From assembly GCF_026914265.1 (NCBI RefSeq), contig NC_069122.1:38879014-38943013 (forward strand): 64,000 nucleotides of DNA, written 5' to 3'. Positions 1 through 10,299 of the stretch are shown one piece after another. A model generated the notes under the pieces. That model worked only from the letters and a program-made list of their open reading frames with translations. It had not been told where the DNA came from and did no database searches. The first letter of the stretch is position 1, and each line of letters starts with the position of its first letter. Source of the DNA: Mya arenaria. Taxonomy: Eukaryota > Mollusca > Bivalvia > Myida > Myidae. Made by a program: the position numbers and the translations under genes.

Positions 1-390
1 GCGCCGCGGTAAGATGGAACTTAATGTTCTCGCACGTCTGTCCAGTCTCACCCCTCAGACCACCCGTGATGTCAGTGTTGATTTTATTGAACTAAATGTT
101 CTCGCACGCCTGTCCAGTCTCACTCCTCAGTCCACCCGTGATGTCAGTGCTGTGGTAAGATGGAACTAAATGTTCTCGCACGTCTGTCCAGTCTCACTCC
201 TCAGTCCACCCGTGATGTCAGTGCTGTGGTAAGATGGAACTAAATGTTCTCGCACTCCTTTCCAGTCTCACCACTCAGTCCACCTGTGATGTCAGTGCTG
301 TGGTCAGATGGAACTAAATGTTCTCGCACGTCTGTCAAGTCTCACCCTCAGTCCAACCGTGATGTCAGTTCTGTGGTTGGATGAGACTAT
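1..390. repeat. 74-bp minisatellite, first array
   Basis: Head-to-tail degenerate copies of a 74-bp unit. Constant blocks are AAGATGGAACTAAATGTTCT, CGCACGCCTGTCCAGTCTCA and CCCGTGATGTCAGTGCTGTG. The phrase GTGGTAAGATGG recurs 74 bp apart near 153 and 227. The unit length is not a multiple of three, so open frames seen across it are not genes. The same unit forms all the other minisatellite arrays in the window. Confidence 0.95.
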
Positions 391-391
391 A

Positions 392-541
392 AGTATCTTC
401 CATGGCAGAGAGTGTAAGATAGGTTCATTTCGACCCGAGCGTAGGGTGTTTTGCGGAAACGAGGTTTACTGAGTTTCCACAAAACACCCTGCGCGAGGGT
501 CGGGATGAAACTATCTGACACGAGCGGCTATGGTAGATGCT
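392..541. repeat. Foldback (long inverted repeat) element
   Basis: Two arms of about 69 bp, centred near 467, are imperfect reverse complements (roughly 75-80% by eye). The best-matching inner part is AGGGTGTTTTGCGGAAAC against GTTTCCACAAAACACCCT. It sits in a gap between two minisatellite arrays and could be a MITE or a structured foldback element. No coding potential. Confidence 0.8.
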
Positions 542-979
542 TTTTCTCCCATCTCAGTTAAACAAAATTAATTAAAAATGTTTTTTTTGCTGGAACTCTT
601 TTGTGCTTAGTGAAAATAATTGCGTATGGATATGCGATAGCACGTGGTTGTCATGGATACCCGCGCAGTGATCCAGTTATTGTGAATAGTCAAATCGGTC
701 TTTTTAAATAGTTCTAAGGAAAATGAAGCATTTTTTCTTAAATGGTGCGTGAAAACTGTTTTATGGTGGCATTTGAAGCGAGAAATAATTAACTAGCGTT
801 CTAAATATTACCATCAGACAAGGTTTCCTTGATGCTACTGCCGACAGTCTTCAACAAGGGAGGTTATTATAATGTGGTGACCGTTAAAAAGGAGTTCCAT
901 ACGGGCATTTTATCTTCACCCGTGGGCAAGATAAGAATATCTAGCATGGTTAAATTATTGGATCTACTTATCTGAGGTG
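542..979. other. Non-coding spacer between minisatellite arrays
   Basis: No gene is visible. The stretch ends in a sequence (CCCGTGGGCAAGATAAGAAT onward) that runs smoothly into the next minisatellite array and looks like transposon-derived DNA of unknown family. Confidence 0.4.
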
Positions 980-2834
980 GGAGAATAAATTATCTCGCGC
1001 GCCTGTCCAGTATCACCCCTCAGTCTATCCAAGATGTCAGTGCTGTGGTTAGATGGGACTAAATTATCTAGCGCACCTGTCCAGTATCAACCCTCAGTCC
1101 ACCCGCTATGTCAGTGCTGTGGTTAAATGGGACTAAATTCTCTCGCGAGCCTGTCCAGTATCACCTCTCAGTCAACACGCGATGTCAGTGCTGTGGTTAA
1201 ATGGGACTAAATTATCTCGCGCGTCTGTCCAGTCTCACCCCCTAGTCAACCCGTGATGTCAGTGGTGTGGTAAGATGAAACTAAATGTACTCGCACGCCT
1301 GTCCAGGTCTCACCCCCTAGTCCACCCGTGATGTCAGCGCCGCGGTAAGATGGAACTAAATGTTCTCGCACGCATGACCAGTCTCACCCTTCAGTCATCC
1401 CGTGCTGTCAGTGCTGTGGTAAGATGAAACTAAATGTTCTCGCACGCCTGTCCAATCTCACCCCTCAGTCCACCCGTGATGTCAATGCGATGGTAAGATG
1501 GAACTAAATGTTCTCGCACGAATGACCCGTCTCACCAATCAGTCCACCCGTGATGTCAATTCTGTGGTAAGATGGAACTAAATTTTCTCGCACGCATGAC
1601 CATTCTCACCCTTCAATCCACCGTGATGTCAGTGCTGTGGTTAAATGGAGCTAAATGTTCTCTCATGCCTGTCCAGTCTCACCTCTCAGTCCACCTGTGA
1701 TGCCAGTGTTGTGGTTAGATTGAACTAAATGTTCTCACACGCATGTCCAGCCTCACCCCTCAGTTCATCCGTGATGTCAGTGCTGTGGTTAGATGGAACT
1801 TAATGTTCTCGTATGCTTGTCGAGTATCACCCCTAAGTACATCCGTGATACCAGTGCTATTTTAAGATGAAACAAAATGTTCTCGCACGCATGTACAGTC
1901 TCAACGCTCAGTCCATTCGTGATGTCAGTATTATGGTGAGATGGAACTATATGTTCTCGCACGCCTGTCCAGTCTCACCCCTCAGTTCACCCTTGATGTC
2001 AGTGTTGTGGTAAGATGGAACTTAATACTCTCGCACGTCTATCCAGTCTCACCCCTCAGTCCACCCGTGATGTCAGTGCAGTTGTAAGATGGAACTAAAT
2101 TTTCTCGCACGCATGACCAGCCTACCTCTCAGTCCACCCGTTATGTCAGTGCTGTGGCCACATTAAACCTTAAGGTCTTGCACGTATGTCCAGTCTCAAC
2201 CCTCAGTCCATCCGTGATGTTAGTGCAGTAGTTAGATGGAACTAAATTTTCTCGCACGCATGTCCAGCCTACCTCTCAGTCCACCCGTTATGTCAGTGGT
2301 GTGGTCACATTAAACCTAATGTTCTCGCACGCTTGTCCAGTGTCACCCCGCTGTCCATACGTGATGTCAGTGTTGTGGTAAGATGAAACTACATGTACTC
2401 GCACGCCTGTCCAGTCTCACCCCTCAGTCCATCCGTGATGTCAGTGTTGTGGTAAGATGGAACTAATTGTTCTCGAACTCATGTCCAGTCTCACCCCTCA
2501 GTCTACCCGTGATATCAGTCCGATGGTTAAATGGAACTAAATGTTCTCGCACGCATATCAAGTCTCACCCCTCAGTCTACCCGTGATATCAGTGCGATGG
2601 TTAAATGAAACTAAATGTTCTCGCACGCATATCAAGTCTCACCCCTCACTCTACCCGTGATATCAGTGCGATGGTTAAATGGAACTAAATGTTCTCGCAC
2701 GCATATCAAGTCTCACCCGTCAGTCTACCCGTGATGTCAGTGCGATGGTTAAATGGAACTAAATGTTCTCGCACGCCTGTCCAGTCTCACCCCTCAGTCC
2801 ACCCTTGATGTCAGTGTTGTGGTAAGATGGAACT
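980..2834. repeat. 74-bp minisatellite, second array
   Basis: About 25 degenerate copies of the 74-bp unit. Some sub-blocks (about 2510-2760) are near-identical higher-order copies containing GCACGCATATCAAGTCTCAC, showing recent local expansion. The array ends abruptly at GGTAAGATGGAACT (2821-2834), where the cathepsin B segment begins. Confidence 0.93.
2821..2834. repeat. Left copy of a 14-bp direct repeat flanking the cathepsin B segment
   Basis: GGTAAGATGGAACT here is identical to 4739-4752. The minisatellite unit is broken after this motif on the left and resumes with the same motif on the right. This is what a 14-bp target-site duplication would leave after insertion of 2835-4738 into a pre-existing array. 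The motif belongs to the minisatellite itself, so recombination between units is an alternative. Confidence 0.6.
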
Positions 2835-2855
2835 CTTTTTTTGATATTAAGTTTT

Positions 2856-2861
2856 TTTATT
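2856..2861 (-). other. Polyadenylation signal AATAAA of the cathepsin B gene
   Basis: AATAAA on the minus strand, about 385 bp beyond the stop codon. It is followed about 14 nt later by an A-rich run ending at the minisatellite boundary (2835). Position and spacing fit the 3' end of a cathepsin B transcript. Confidence 0.55.
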
Positions 2862-3245
2862 GCACTCAATAGCATGTGTATCAAATATATATATATATTG
2901 ATGACAATAAAAAAATCTCTATTAAAAAGGGAATTATGACATAAATGGAAAGCTTTAAAACACAGTTTACCAGTTTACAGCAATGGAGCGCACTACAGGT
3001 ACCTATCACAATTATAATCATGAAATACCCATTTTGTCAGATAACTTTTACATATCTTAATGGTTAATTGGGCAAAAAAACATTGAAATTAACATTTGGA
3101 TGAAGCAATCAAGTTATTTTTATCAAGTAACAATCTCTGACAATGATATTTTCCTTCAAAAACTTGCATAGCTTTGTTAAACAATGGCACCAAAGTGGAA
3201 TAACAAATGCACCAGAATGGAATGTCCATGTGTCACCCTAGTGTT

Positions 3246-4256
3246 CTAGGCCAGTTTCATCATACCAGCGACGATGTTGGACTCGATACCGCACTCATCT
3301 TGACCGCGCAAAATCTTGAAGAATCCCTGGTCACCCCAGTCCTCGTTCCAGGAGTTAGCAACAAGCCAATATGGGGTGCTATCCTCTACGCCCCAGCCCA
3401 GAATCTTGATGGCATGACCTCCAAGGGCACCGCCAGTCTTATGCTGATATACGCCTGACTTATATGTTGGGAAATCAGCATACACAGTGAACGCAGCCTC
3501 TACAGGACCGTTGGTCATGATTTCTGTCTGAATCTTCTCAACACCCTCCACAGCGTAGGCAGACGTGGCATAGTGCTTGTCCTTCTCAAATGTGTTGTTA
3601 TATCCCGCCTCACAGGTTTTTTTACAGCGAGGTGTGGGGCCATCTCCCTTGCATGGGGCAAGTTTGCCAACGACGTGGTGATCGCATGCCTTAATCTCGT
3701 ATGGCTGGCAACCCTGTTTGCTGTTGTACTGTCCACCAGTTACAAGACCATCATGTTTCAAATAGTTCCAGGCACCCTCCAAGAATCCTCCATTACATCC
3801 ATTTCCGCAAGTGTGGCAACAGCTGGTTAGGTCCTCAGCAGAGATGTGGAAGTTCATCTTTCCTCCGGACTGCACGCAAATTCTATCCGTGGCAGCCTCG
3901 ACACACCCAAAAGCCCAGCATGATCCACAGGCACCCTGGTCTCGAACCTCCTTCAAGGATGGGCAGTTTGGCCACTGGGTACGGGCATCAAATGAGTCAG
4001 GGACGCTTGTGACCTCGATATCCTTAACAGGGAGCCGCTGTTCTTCCGGGGCAGAAAATGTTCCACAAAGGTCCTTAACGTAGTTCATTCTGCCAACCGC
4101 TGGAACATTCTTGAAGTTCTCTGTGGTAGCCTTCCACGTGACATCAGACCTTGAGTTATGGTAGTTAACGAACGCCTCCGTGAAGTAATGATCATGGAAG
4201 TCAAACTTCAGACAGCAAGCTGTCCCAACTGTCAGTAGGAGAATAAAGGCCTTCAT
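3246..4256 (-). CDS. CTSB: Cathepsin B, intact and intronless
   Basis: Lysosomal papain-family (C1A) cysteine protease with endopeptidase and dipeptidyl-carboxypeptidase activity. It has 336 residues against about 339 in human. A hydrophobic signal peptide (about 1-15) precedes the propeptide; the mature enzyme starts near VPDSFDART (about 85). Gln107 lies in [11 protein letters not shown], with catalytic Cys113 in CGSCWAF. His281 is in [11 protein letters not shown] and Asn301 in ANSWNEDWG. The cathepsin B-specific occluding loop is present, with the paired histidines 193-194 in CDHHV, so carboxydipeptidase activity is expected. NNT at 221-223 is a potential glycosylation site. The start is the first Met, directly before the signal peptide, with a TATA box upstream. 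Most animal cathepsin B genes have several introns; this one has none. With the flanking 14-bp repeats and A-rich 3' end, that suggests a functional retrocopy. The family call is certain; the retrocopy origin is inference. Confidence 0.96.
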   Translation of the reverse strand: MKAFILLLTVGTACCLKFDFHDHYFTEAFVNYHNSRSDVTWKATTENFKNVPAVGRMNYVKDLCGTFSAPEEQRLPVKDIEVTSVPDSFDARTQWPNCPSLKEVRDQGACGSCWAFGCVEAATDRICVQSGGKMNFHISAEDLTSCCHTCGNGCNGGFLEGAWNYLKHDGLVTGGQYNSKQGCQPYEIKACDHHVVGKLAPCKGDGPTPRCKKTCEAGYNNTFEKDKHYATSAYAVEGVEKIQTEIMTNGPVEAAFTVYADFPTYKSGVYQHKTGGALGGHAIKILGWGVEDSTPYWLVANSWNEDWGDQGFFKILRGQDECGIESNIVAGMMKLA

Positions 4257-4326
4257 TGCAAAGTTGTTTATATCCTTTGTCTGTACGGTAGAACGAACTT
4301 TTCAACAGAAAACGATGGTATCCACC

Positions 4327-4336
4327 TTTATATAAA
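4327..4336 (-). promoter_or_regulatory. TATA box of the cathepsin B gene
   Basis: CTTTATATAAAG on both strands (palindromic), about 75 bp upstream of the ATG. It predicts a start site near 4300 and a short 5' UTR of about 45 nt. Confidence 0.6.
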
Positions 4337-4371
4337 GCCTGCTCGCCCGTAGATAAGTACAAAAGTTAAAC

Positions 4372-4407
4372 TCATGTGATCATCCAGGTCACATGATAAT
4401 CACATGA
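4372..4407. promoter_or_regulatory. Cluster of three M-box/CLEAR-like E-boxes upstream of cathepsin B
   Basis: TCATGTGA at 4372-4379 and TCACATGA at 4389-4396 and 4400-4407, within 36 bp and 40-80 bp upstream of the TATA box. TCATGTGA/TCACATGA is the M-box core bound by MITF/TFE bHLH-zip factors, which control lysosomal genes in animals through related CLEAR motifs. The sites are visible; their use is inference. Confidence 0.45.
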
Positions 4408-4738
4408 CCGTGTACAGATAACATTCAATATGTGACAGCTAAATAGGTTACATAACACTATTTTATCAGGCAAACTTCAAATCGATTAAGTGTGGAAACA
4501 ATCATATCTGAAACAAATATAGAACAGAACAGAAAATTTATTTTTGACTTAAGAATAAACAGCTCATCGTCACATTACAGAAATATAGAACACACACACA
4601 CATACATAAACAATTAACAAATATATATAGTTTCATGTATAATGCGTTTTAAATGATTTTTGTACCACTGACAGCTTTTTTTAGAAATTACTCAAAAATG
4701 GAAAGAAAAAAAGGAAAACCTCAACCAAGTTACAGATG

Positions 4739-5212
4739 GGTAAGATGGAACTTAATGTTCTCGCACGTCTGTCCAGTCTCATCCCTCAGTCCACCCGTGG
4801 TGTCAGTATTGTGTGTAGATGGAACTAAATATTTTCGCACGCATGTCCAGTCTCACCCCTCAGTCCACCCGTGATGTCAGTGTTGTGGTTAAATGGAACT
4901 TAATGTTCTCGCACGTCTGTCCAGTCTCACCCCTCAGTCCACCCGTGATGTCAGTATTGTGGTTAGATGGAACTAAATGTTCTTGTGCGCCGGTCCAGTC
5001 TTACCCCTCAGTCCACCGTGATGTCAGTGTTGTGGTAAGATGGAACTAAATGTTCTCGCACGCATGTCCAGTCTCATCCCTCAGTCTACCCGTAATGCCA
5101 TTGCGGTGGTAAGATGGAACTAAATGTTCTCGCAAGCTTGTCCAGTCTCACCCCTCAGTCCACCCGTGATGACAGTGCTGTGGTTAGATGGAACTAATGT
5201 TCTCGCACGCAC
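4739..5212. repeat. 74-bp minisatellite, third array
   Basis: About 6.5 units of the same 74-bp repeat. It begins with the motif that ends the second array (see 2821-2834) and stops at GTTCTCGCACGCACACCC. Confidence 0.93.
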
Positions 5213-5715
5213 ACCCAGACGTAGAAGTTGCACGAGCTCTTTATGTCATTATGAAAGTGAAGGTTCTCTCAGCTGCGTAGAGCAATGACGTATGCTTATT
5301 GTGAACTGCGTTTACACGATGTACGTGTATCTGATCTACTTAAACAGGGGCGGATCCAGGATTCGACGTTAGGAACGGCGTTACTTTTTTGACTTGCGCC
5401 CCTCCCTCAGAAACGAAATTTATTTGGTTTAAAGTGTTGACAGGGGAATGGGGGTCCTCCCAAAGAAAATTTGAACAATTTCTAGTCCGAAATGGTGCCT
5501 TATGAGCGTATTTTATTACTTTTCTTCTATATTAAAATAAAAAGTATTCTAGGGCGATATTAGGGGGGGGGGGGGGGGTGCACCAGGTGAATCTAAAAGG
5601 TCGAATGCACATGACTATAACTTTAAAAGTTATGGTCAAAATGCTGTTGTTTGGTGTTATGGCTGTGTCTTTATTTTTTGTTTGATTGATTTGTTGTTTT
5701 CTTCTTTTTTAAAGG
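5213..5715. repeat. Non-coding spacer with a dispersed repeat and poly-G tract
   Basis: The part from 5346 to about 5585 (GGGGCGGATCCAGGATTCGA onward, ending in a long G run) resembles 29290-29478 in this window: both share a GCGGAT(C/T)CAG start, a TTTTGAC-TTGCCCC block and a GTCCGAAATG block. It is a dispersed repeat of unknown class. No gene is seen. Confidence 0.6.
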
Positions 5716-6201
5716 AGCTGATTTGTCACGTCCAATAAAAACGCGAAACATGATTTTTCATGGACCATAAAGACAAGTCGATCATTCAAATTTGACGCAT
5801 TTTCCTAATTTATGGCATTCTCCTAAAATTGTACTCTCAAAGATGACATATGTAGATGTCTACTCTCAATGCTGATGTAATTGCAATTTGTGTGACCATC
5901 TTTCTATCGATACAAGGTGTGAAAAATACATGCTCTTTTCTCACGCATTGTTTTGATTAAGTAAAATGTGCGTCTATCATTTCATTGATGGCAATTAAAA
6001 ACAATTATCGACACAAAGCCAAACTAAAATTTCGAACATTCAGCACCGACCGACCAATGAAATTGCCTAGGGTATTAGAGCCGTTCATTTATCAGCATTT
6101 TGGTGTATATATTACAGATGTTTTTTACATAAAACTGCAAAACGTCTATTGATCACAAAATACACTTTTATATTAAAAACGAAAGACCTATAGCTGAAAA
6201 C

Positions 6202-7230
6202 ATGGAATCTATTGTAGAGGACCTTCAACCTTTGATGGAGGAAGATAATTCAGATTGTGAGGAACATTTCAACCACGCTCTAGATGGTAGTTATCTTTCT
6301 TGTATTTTCTATACAGTATTTACTTAATTATTCTCTAAAGCATAACTATGCAGCTTGCTTAATATGCAAATTTAAGTAAAGTTATGAAAAGTTTTATGTG
6401 AATTTGTTATAAATTTATTATCTAGTTTTAAGAAGACATTGTTGAGCATAAAAAAATAATAATATATATCAGAATATATCTATTATGATCACAAGGCATT
6501 ATTGTTAAATGAATTGATTGAGAATTTTGGTCCATTCAATGTTTAGTAAAATTTTGCCTGTAAAAAGTTAACCTTTTGTTATTAAATATTCTAGATTACT
6601 CATCGGGATACGATTCAGCAGACGTTGACGTATCAGACGTCGATTCAGATGAATGTATGATGTCACAAAACGCATCGTGCCCGTCTAAACATAAACCCAT
6701 GTGCCCAGATGTAGGACATCAGGTGCGAGCACGCGTCAGTAGCATGAAAACCTTGTGCGAGAGTTTGAAGTTAATTCTCAACATGCCCGAGATGTGTGAC
6801 GTCACATTCCTGGTTGGAACAGACAACACGCCTGTACATGGTGTACGCTCAATCTTGGCTACAAGAAGCACGTATGTACACATTAAATGTCCTACATGAG
6901 AAACGTTTTCATTTCTTTCTACCGATACAGTTGTATATCATATTTATAATGACTATATGCATTTTAATTTATTCAAAAATGGTATACTTTAAATAATTTA
7001 AACTTTTCAAAAAGAAATTGTGTAATATGATTAATGAATCATATATATTAGATCAACTTGTGTTGGATTTTTTTTTTGTCACAATATTTTGTTAGATTAA
7101 TTGACTGATTTGCAAAACATACAATAGTTTACTATAATTTGAACTTGATCATTTTGCTTGGAAAATAGCTGATTTGCTGAATTTAGTGGGTTCCCTCTGG
7201 GTTCTTTTTAAATATATTTTCTTAAACTTT

Positions 7231-7282
<52 letters not shown>

Positions 7283-9284
7283 AACGAGCCATTGTTCAGA
7301 ACTTTGTTAAAGTTAACAGCGTTGTTAACGTGATCGTTGTTAACGTCAACTCTGACCTGCTCTCAAAATTTAATGGATACATTATACCCTTGTGATCTGC
7401 AGTATTTCTAACATGATTTGAGACTACTGTTTCATCTGCATTTGTGTTACATGAGCGGCATCAACTATTTCGTAGACAACGTTGTTAACTTAAAAAGAGT
7501 TTTGATAAACCAGTCAATTACTGACTTATTGTACTTGACAGGGTGATGTACCAGCTAATCCACAACCATATCAAGAAATTAGAAGGGCAGTCATCCTTCG
7601 GAGTACGTCTGACGATACCGGTACACAAGTACGACGCCGAGGTGTTCCGAATGTTGATACAGTTCATTCACTGCGGGGCCGCTACCATCACTGATTTAAC
7701 TGTTACAGGTAAAACATTTTTATTAACATAAATAATATTTTATTTAGAAGGTATACACCTTTTCACACTGAACAAAAAATGTTTAACTCAAAATGTGTCC
7801 TTGACTCTTAACTAAATCGTCCTTTAATATAAATTTTAAGAATGAGAAAATGTTCTTGCGAGCAATACAATGTGTAAATTCGAAAGACATGATTTACCTA
7901 AAATTCATAACCAATCTATTTGGACATGCAGACGCCAACTTACGGCGGGGTTCGGGTTTAGCGTGCAAGTTTCGATTATCTGTGTAATTTGGTTGATAAA
8001 GTATGTATCTTTCTTCCAGGTCTGCTTTGTGGCGCGTGTCAATTCGAGCTCGGGGACTTGGAGGTTGCCTGCTGGCGTTACCTCAGAGCAAGGCTCAGTT
8101 CGGGCCACGAGGAAACTATCCTCGATGGCTCCCGGAAGTACAAACAACATCGGAAATACGCCTTCATCATGGAACAGGTAATTGAGTTTGTCAGTGATTG
8201 TGCCCTTGTCGTATGGACATCGGGAATTACTTCGAGACAACGAGCATTCGATATAACCGAAACAAAAAAGTGTATAACTAAATTAGACTCATTCGAAAAT
8301 GTTCGACATAACCAGACAATCGAGATAACATAGTTCGACATAGCGAGTCTCGACTGAAGTTTGTAATGTGCCTTACCACATTGTTTTTATGTTTAGCGTC
8401 AACCTTTAGTACGAAAACCTGTCTATCTATCCTGAAAAAAACGAGCCCCGGGGAAAAAACGAAAACTAAATGAATGACATCCTATGTATGATATAGACAC
8501 AAGAGCTTCCCTAGTCCTGTGCTCTGTAGTGAGAATATAGTAAAAGGAAATCGAAGGAATGGAATGGAAAGTTTGGCAAGATTGCAAGATTGATGATCAG
8601 AATTAGAGTGGTATAGTCTTTTTAGGACCCTTATCAGGTTTGATCGCACTATCATGTGTTTATCTATCGAATTATATATATAGTATCCTACATGCACTTA
8701 ATGTCATTGTTATGTATGACTGCATAGTTTTTGTGTAACCATTTAAAGCTGCACTCTCACAGATTGAACGTTTTGACAACTTTTTTTGTCTTGGAACGAG
8801 CGAATTTTTGCGAAAATCCATGGAAACTAGTGATATAAGACTGCTGACAAAAAATTAGATCGCAGACTTTTATATTTAAGTTCAAAAATGTTTTATGCAT
8901 TTTCTTAAACCGTTAGTAACAAAAACGGAAATATGCAAATCTGCGATCTGAACTTTTGTCAGCAATCTTTTTTCATTGGTTTGCAGATATATACGCAAAC
9001 ATTTGCTCTTTCCAAGACAAAAAATAAAAAATAAACTTGTAGAAACGGTAAATCTGTGAGAGTGCAGCTTTAAAAGATAAAGACTCAATTTTTGGTTTTG
9101 CACTTTTATAAAATAAGATAGATATATTAACCTGTTTTTTCTTAATACCGAATAAAACCGGATAGTACCGAATGATACCGAATAATACCGAGTACTTCCA
9201 TTTCAGATCTACAAATTATTGGACCAGAGATTCCACCATCGAAAGAGTTCCCGTACCACAAAGGCCCGTGAAACAGATGTATAG
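6202..9284 (+). CDS. BTB/POZ-domain protein, copy 1 (five exons)
   Basis: Exons 6202-6286, 6595-6871, 7542-7708, 8020-8177 and 9207-9284 have GT-AG borders and matching phases (85, 277, 167, 158 and 78 bp), giving 254 residues and TAG. An acidic Ser/Asp-rich N-terminus contains SSGYDSADVDVSDVDSDE. The BTB fold covers about 92-200: MCDVTFLVG, VHGVRSILATRS, LTIPVHKYDAEVFRMLIQFI, HCGAATI, then LLCGACQFELGDLEVACWRY. BTB domains mediate dimerisation and often cullin-3 binding. The layout resembles the BTB part of the 'serine-enriched protein' (gprs) family, but those proteins are much longer, so this may be a truncated paralogue; that family link is low confidence. The basic tail (HHRKSSRTTKAR) could be a nuclear signal. 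A candidate poly(A) signal lies at 10214. The start is the first ATG, matched in all copies. Confidence 0.85.
7233..7279. repeat. (TA)n microsatellite in BTB copy 1 intron 2
   Basis: About 23 TA repeats. The homologous tract is shorter in copy 2 (13727-13754) and shortest in copy 3 (19701-19717), a length marker between duplicates. Confidence 0.9.
8742..9074. mobile_element. MITE, 'GCTGCACTCTCACAG' family, in BTB copy 1 intron 4
   Basis: Terminal inverted repeats start TTTAAAGCTGCACTCTCACA and end TGTGAGAGTGCAGCTTTAAA. The inner part is also largely palindromic (CTTGGAACGAGCG against GCTCTTTCCAAGACAAAAA). It has no coding capacity. Related copies occur at 15288, 21181, 29479, 35105, 57666 and 60824. 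Confidence 0.9.
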
Positions 9285-9341
9285 AGGATGAACTACAGAT
9301 ACAAGTAGATGTCATGAACAGAACAAAGCAGAGCATTTATC

Positions 9342-9848
9342 TTAAAGGTGCACTCTCACATATTGATTGTTTTGACATTTTTGTCTCAGAATCAGCTGAT
9401 TTGTGAATCAAATAATTCGAATGAATTGACATAGCTAGCATAGTCAGACAGTTGTAAGATGTATATAAACAATTATTGTAAATAGCATTCCAACGGAAAA
9501 GGATCTCCTAAATTCTAAACATGATGGAAGATATGATAGTCCATTTTTGTCTCAGAATCAGCTGATTTTGGTATCAATGCCTTCAATGCAGTCATATAAA
9601 AGATAACTCTCAATAGAAGGGATCTGAATTGTTTGAAAACCCTGTGAAAAAAATTCTTGAAGCGTTAGTAACGCTTTTAGCCATAAAACACAACATTTTC
9701 GGACATAATTACTAAAAATTGTGAAATGATTTCTTTGTCAGCAGTCTTGAACCTCTGGTTTCCAGACATTTACGCAAAAGAATGACTCATTCGATGACAA
9801 AAAAAATAATAAGTCAAAACGGTCATTCTGAGAGGGTGCAGCATTAAA
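9342..9848. mobile_element. MITE, related 'GGTGCACTCTCACAT' subfamily, 3' of BTB copy 1
   Basis: Ends TTAAAGGTGCACTCTCACAT and GAGAGGGTGCAGCATTAAA. It is longer than the copies at 15900 and 21752 because 9404-9541 is an extra segment copied from 9945-10081. The element starts about 60 bp after the BTB stop codon, so it probably lies in the 3' UTR. Confidence 0.85.
9404..9541 (+). repeat. Duplicated segment inserted inside the MITE
   Basis: About 138 bp starting GAATCAAATAATTCGAATGA nearly match the downstream sequence at 9945-10081. The MITE phrase TTTGTCTCAGAATCAGCTGA is present on both sides of the inserted piece. Copies 2 and 3 of the block lack it. Confidence 0.85.
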
Positions 9849-10213
9849 CTGTACATAGTTTTCATAGTAAACATAAAATATAAACACGTATTTAACAAGA
9901 ATAATATTGCGTGTCAAGGGTGAGAAATATAATTCGATGAAAGTGAATCAAATAATTCGAATGAATTGACATAGCTAGCATAGTCAGACAGTTGTAAGAT
10001 GTATATAAACTATAATTCTAATTAGCATTCCAACGGAAAAAGGATCTCCTAAATTCTAAACATGATGGAAGATATGATAGTATATAGTGCTAAAGAACTA
10101 CTAGTAATCGAATGAATGGAAGACATTCAATAAAGAATGGGGGGGGGATGAATGTTTGCTCATATTAAACTGTGATTTTGTTATTGTTACACGATTGTTA
10201 AAGAATTTGCTGT

Positions 10214-10219
10214 AATAAA
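10214..10219 (+). other. Candidate polyadenylation signal of BTB copy 1
   Basis: AATAAA in GCTGTAATAAAATTATG, conserved in copies 2 (near 16608) and 3 (near 22497) about 80 bp before the block boundary. It would give a 3' UTR of about 0.95 kb containing a MITE. Confidence 0.3.
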
Positions 10220-10299
10220 ATTATGATTGACTCTACAACTTTAGTTGTGTTTGTTTAACGCCTGGCGATATACTCATTTAAAGTCTCCAGTCGCCAGTG

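Noticed and set aside
4653-5049. Open frames with repeated CPVSPLSPP-like and RDVSVVVRWN-like phrases
   Set aside because: They are readings of the 74-bp minisatellite; the unit is not a multiple of three and the frame breaks between units.
8003-8341. Several overlapping frames on both strands around BTB exon 4
   Set aside because: Shadows of the true exon 8020-8177 or intronic readings; only the spliced frame continues the BTB domain.
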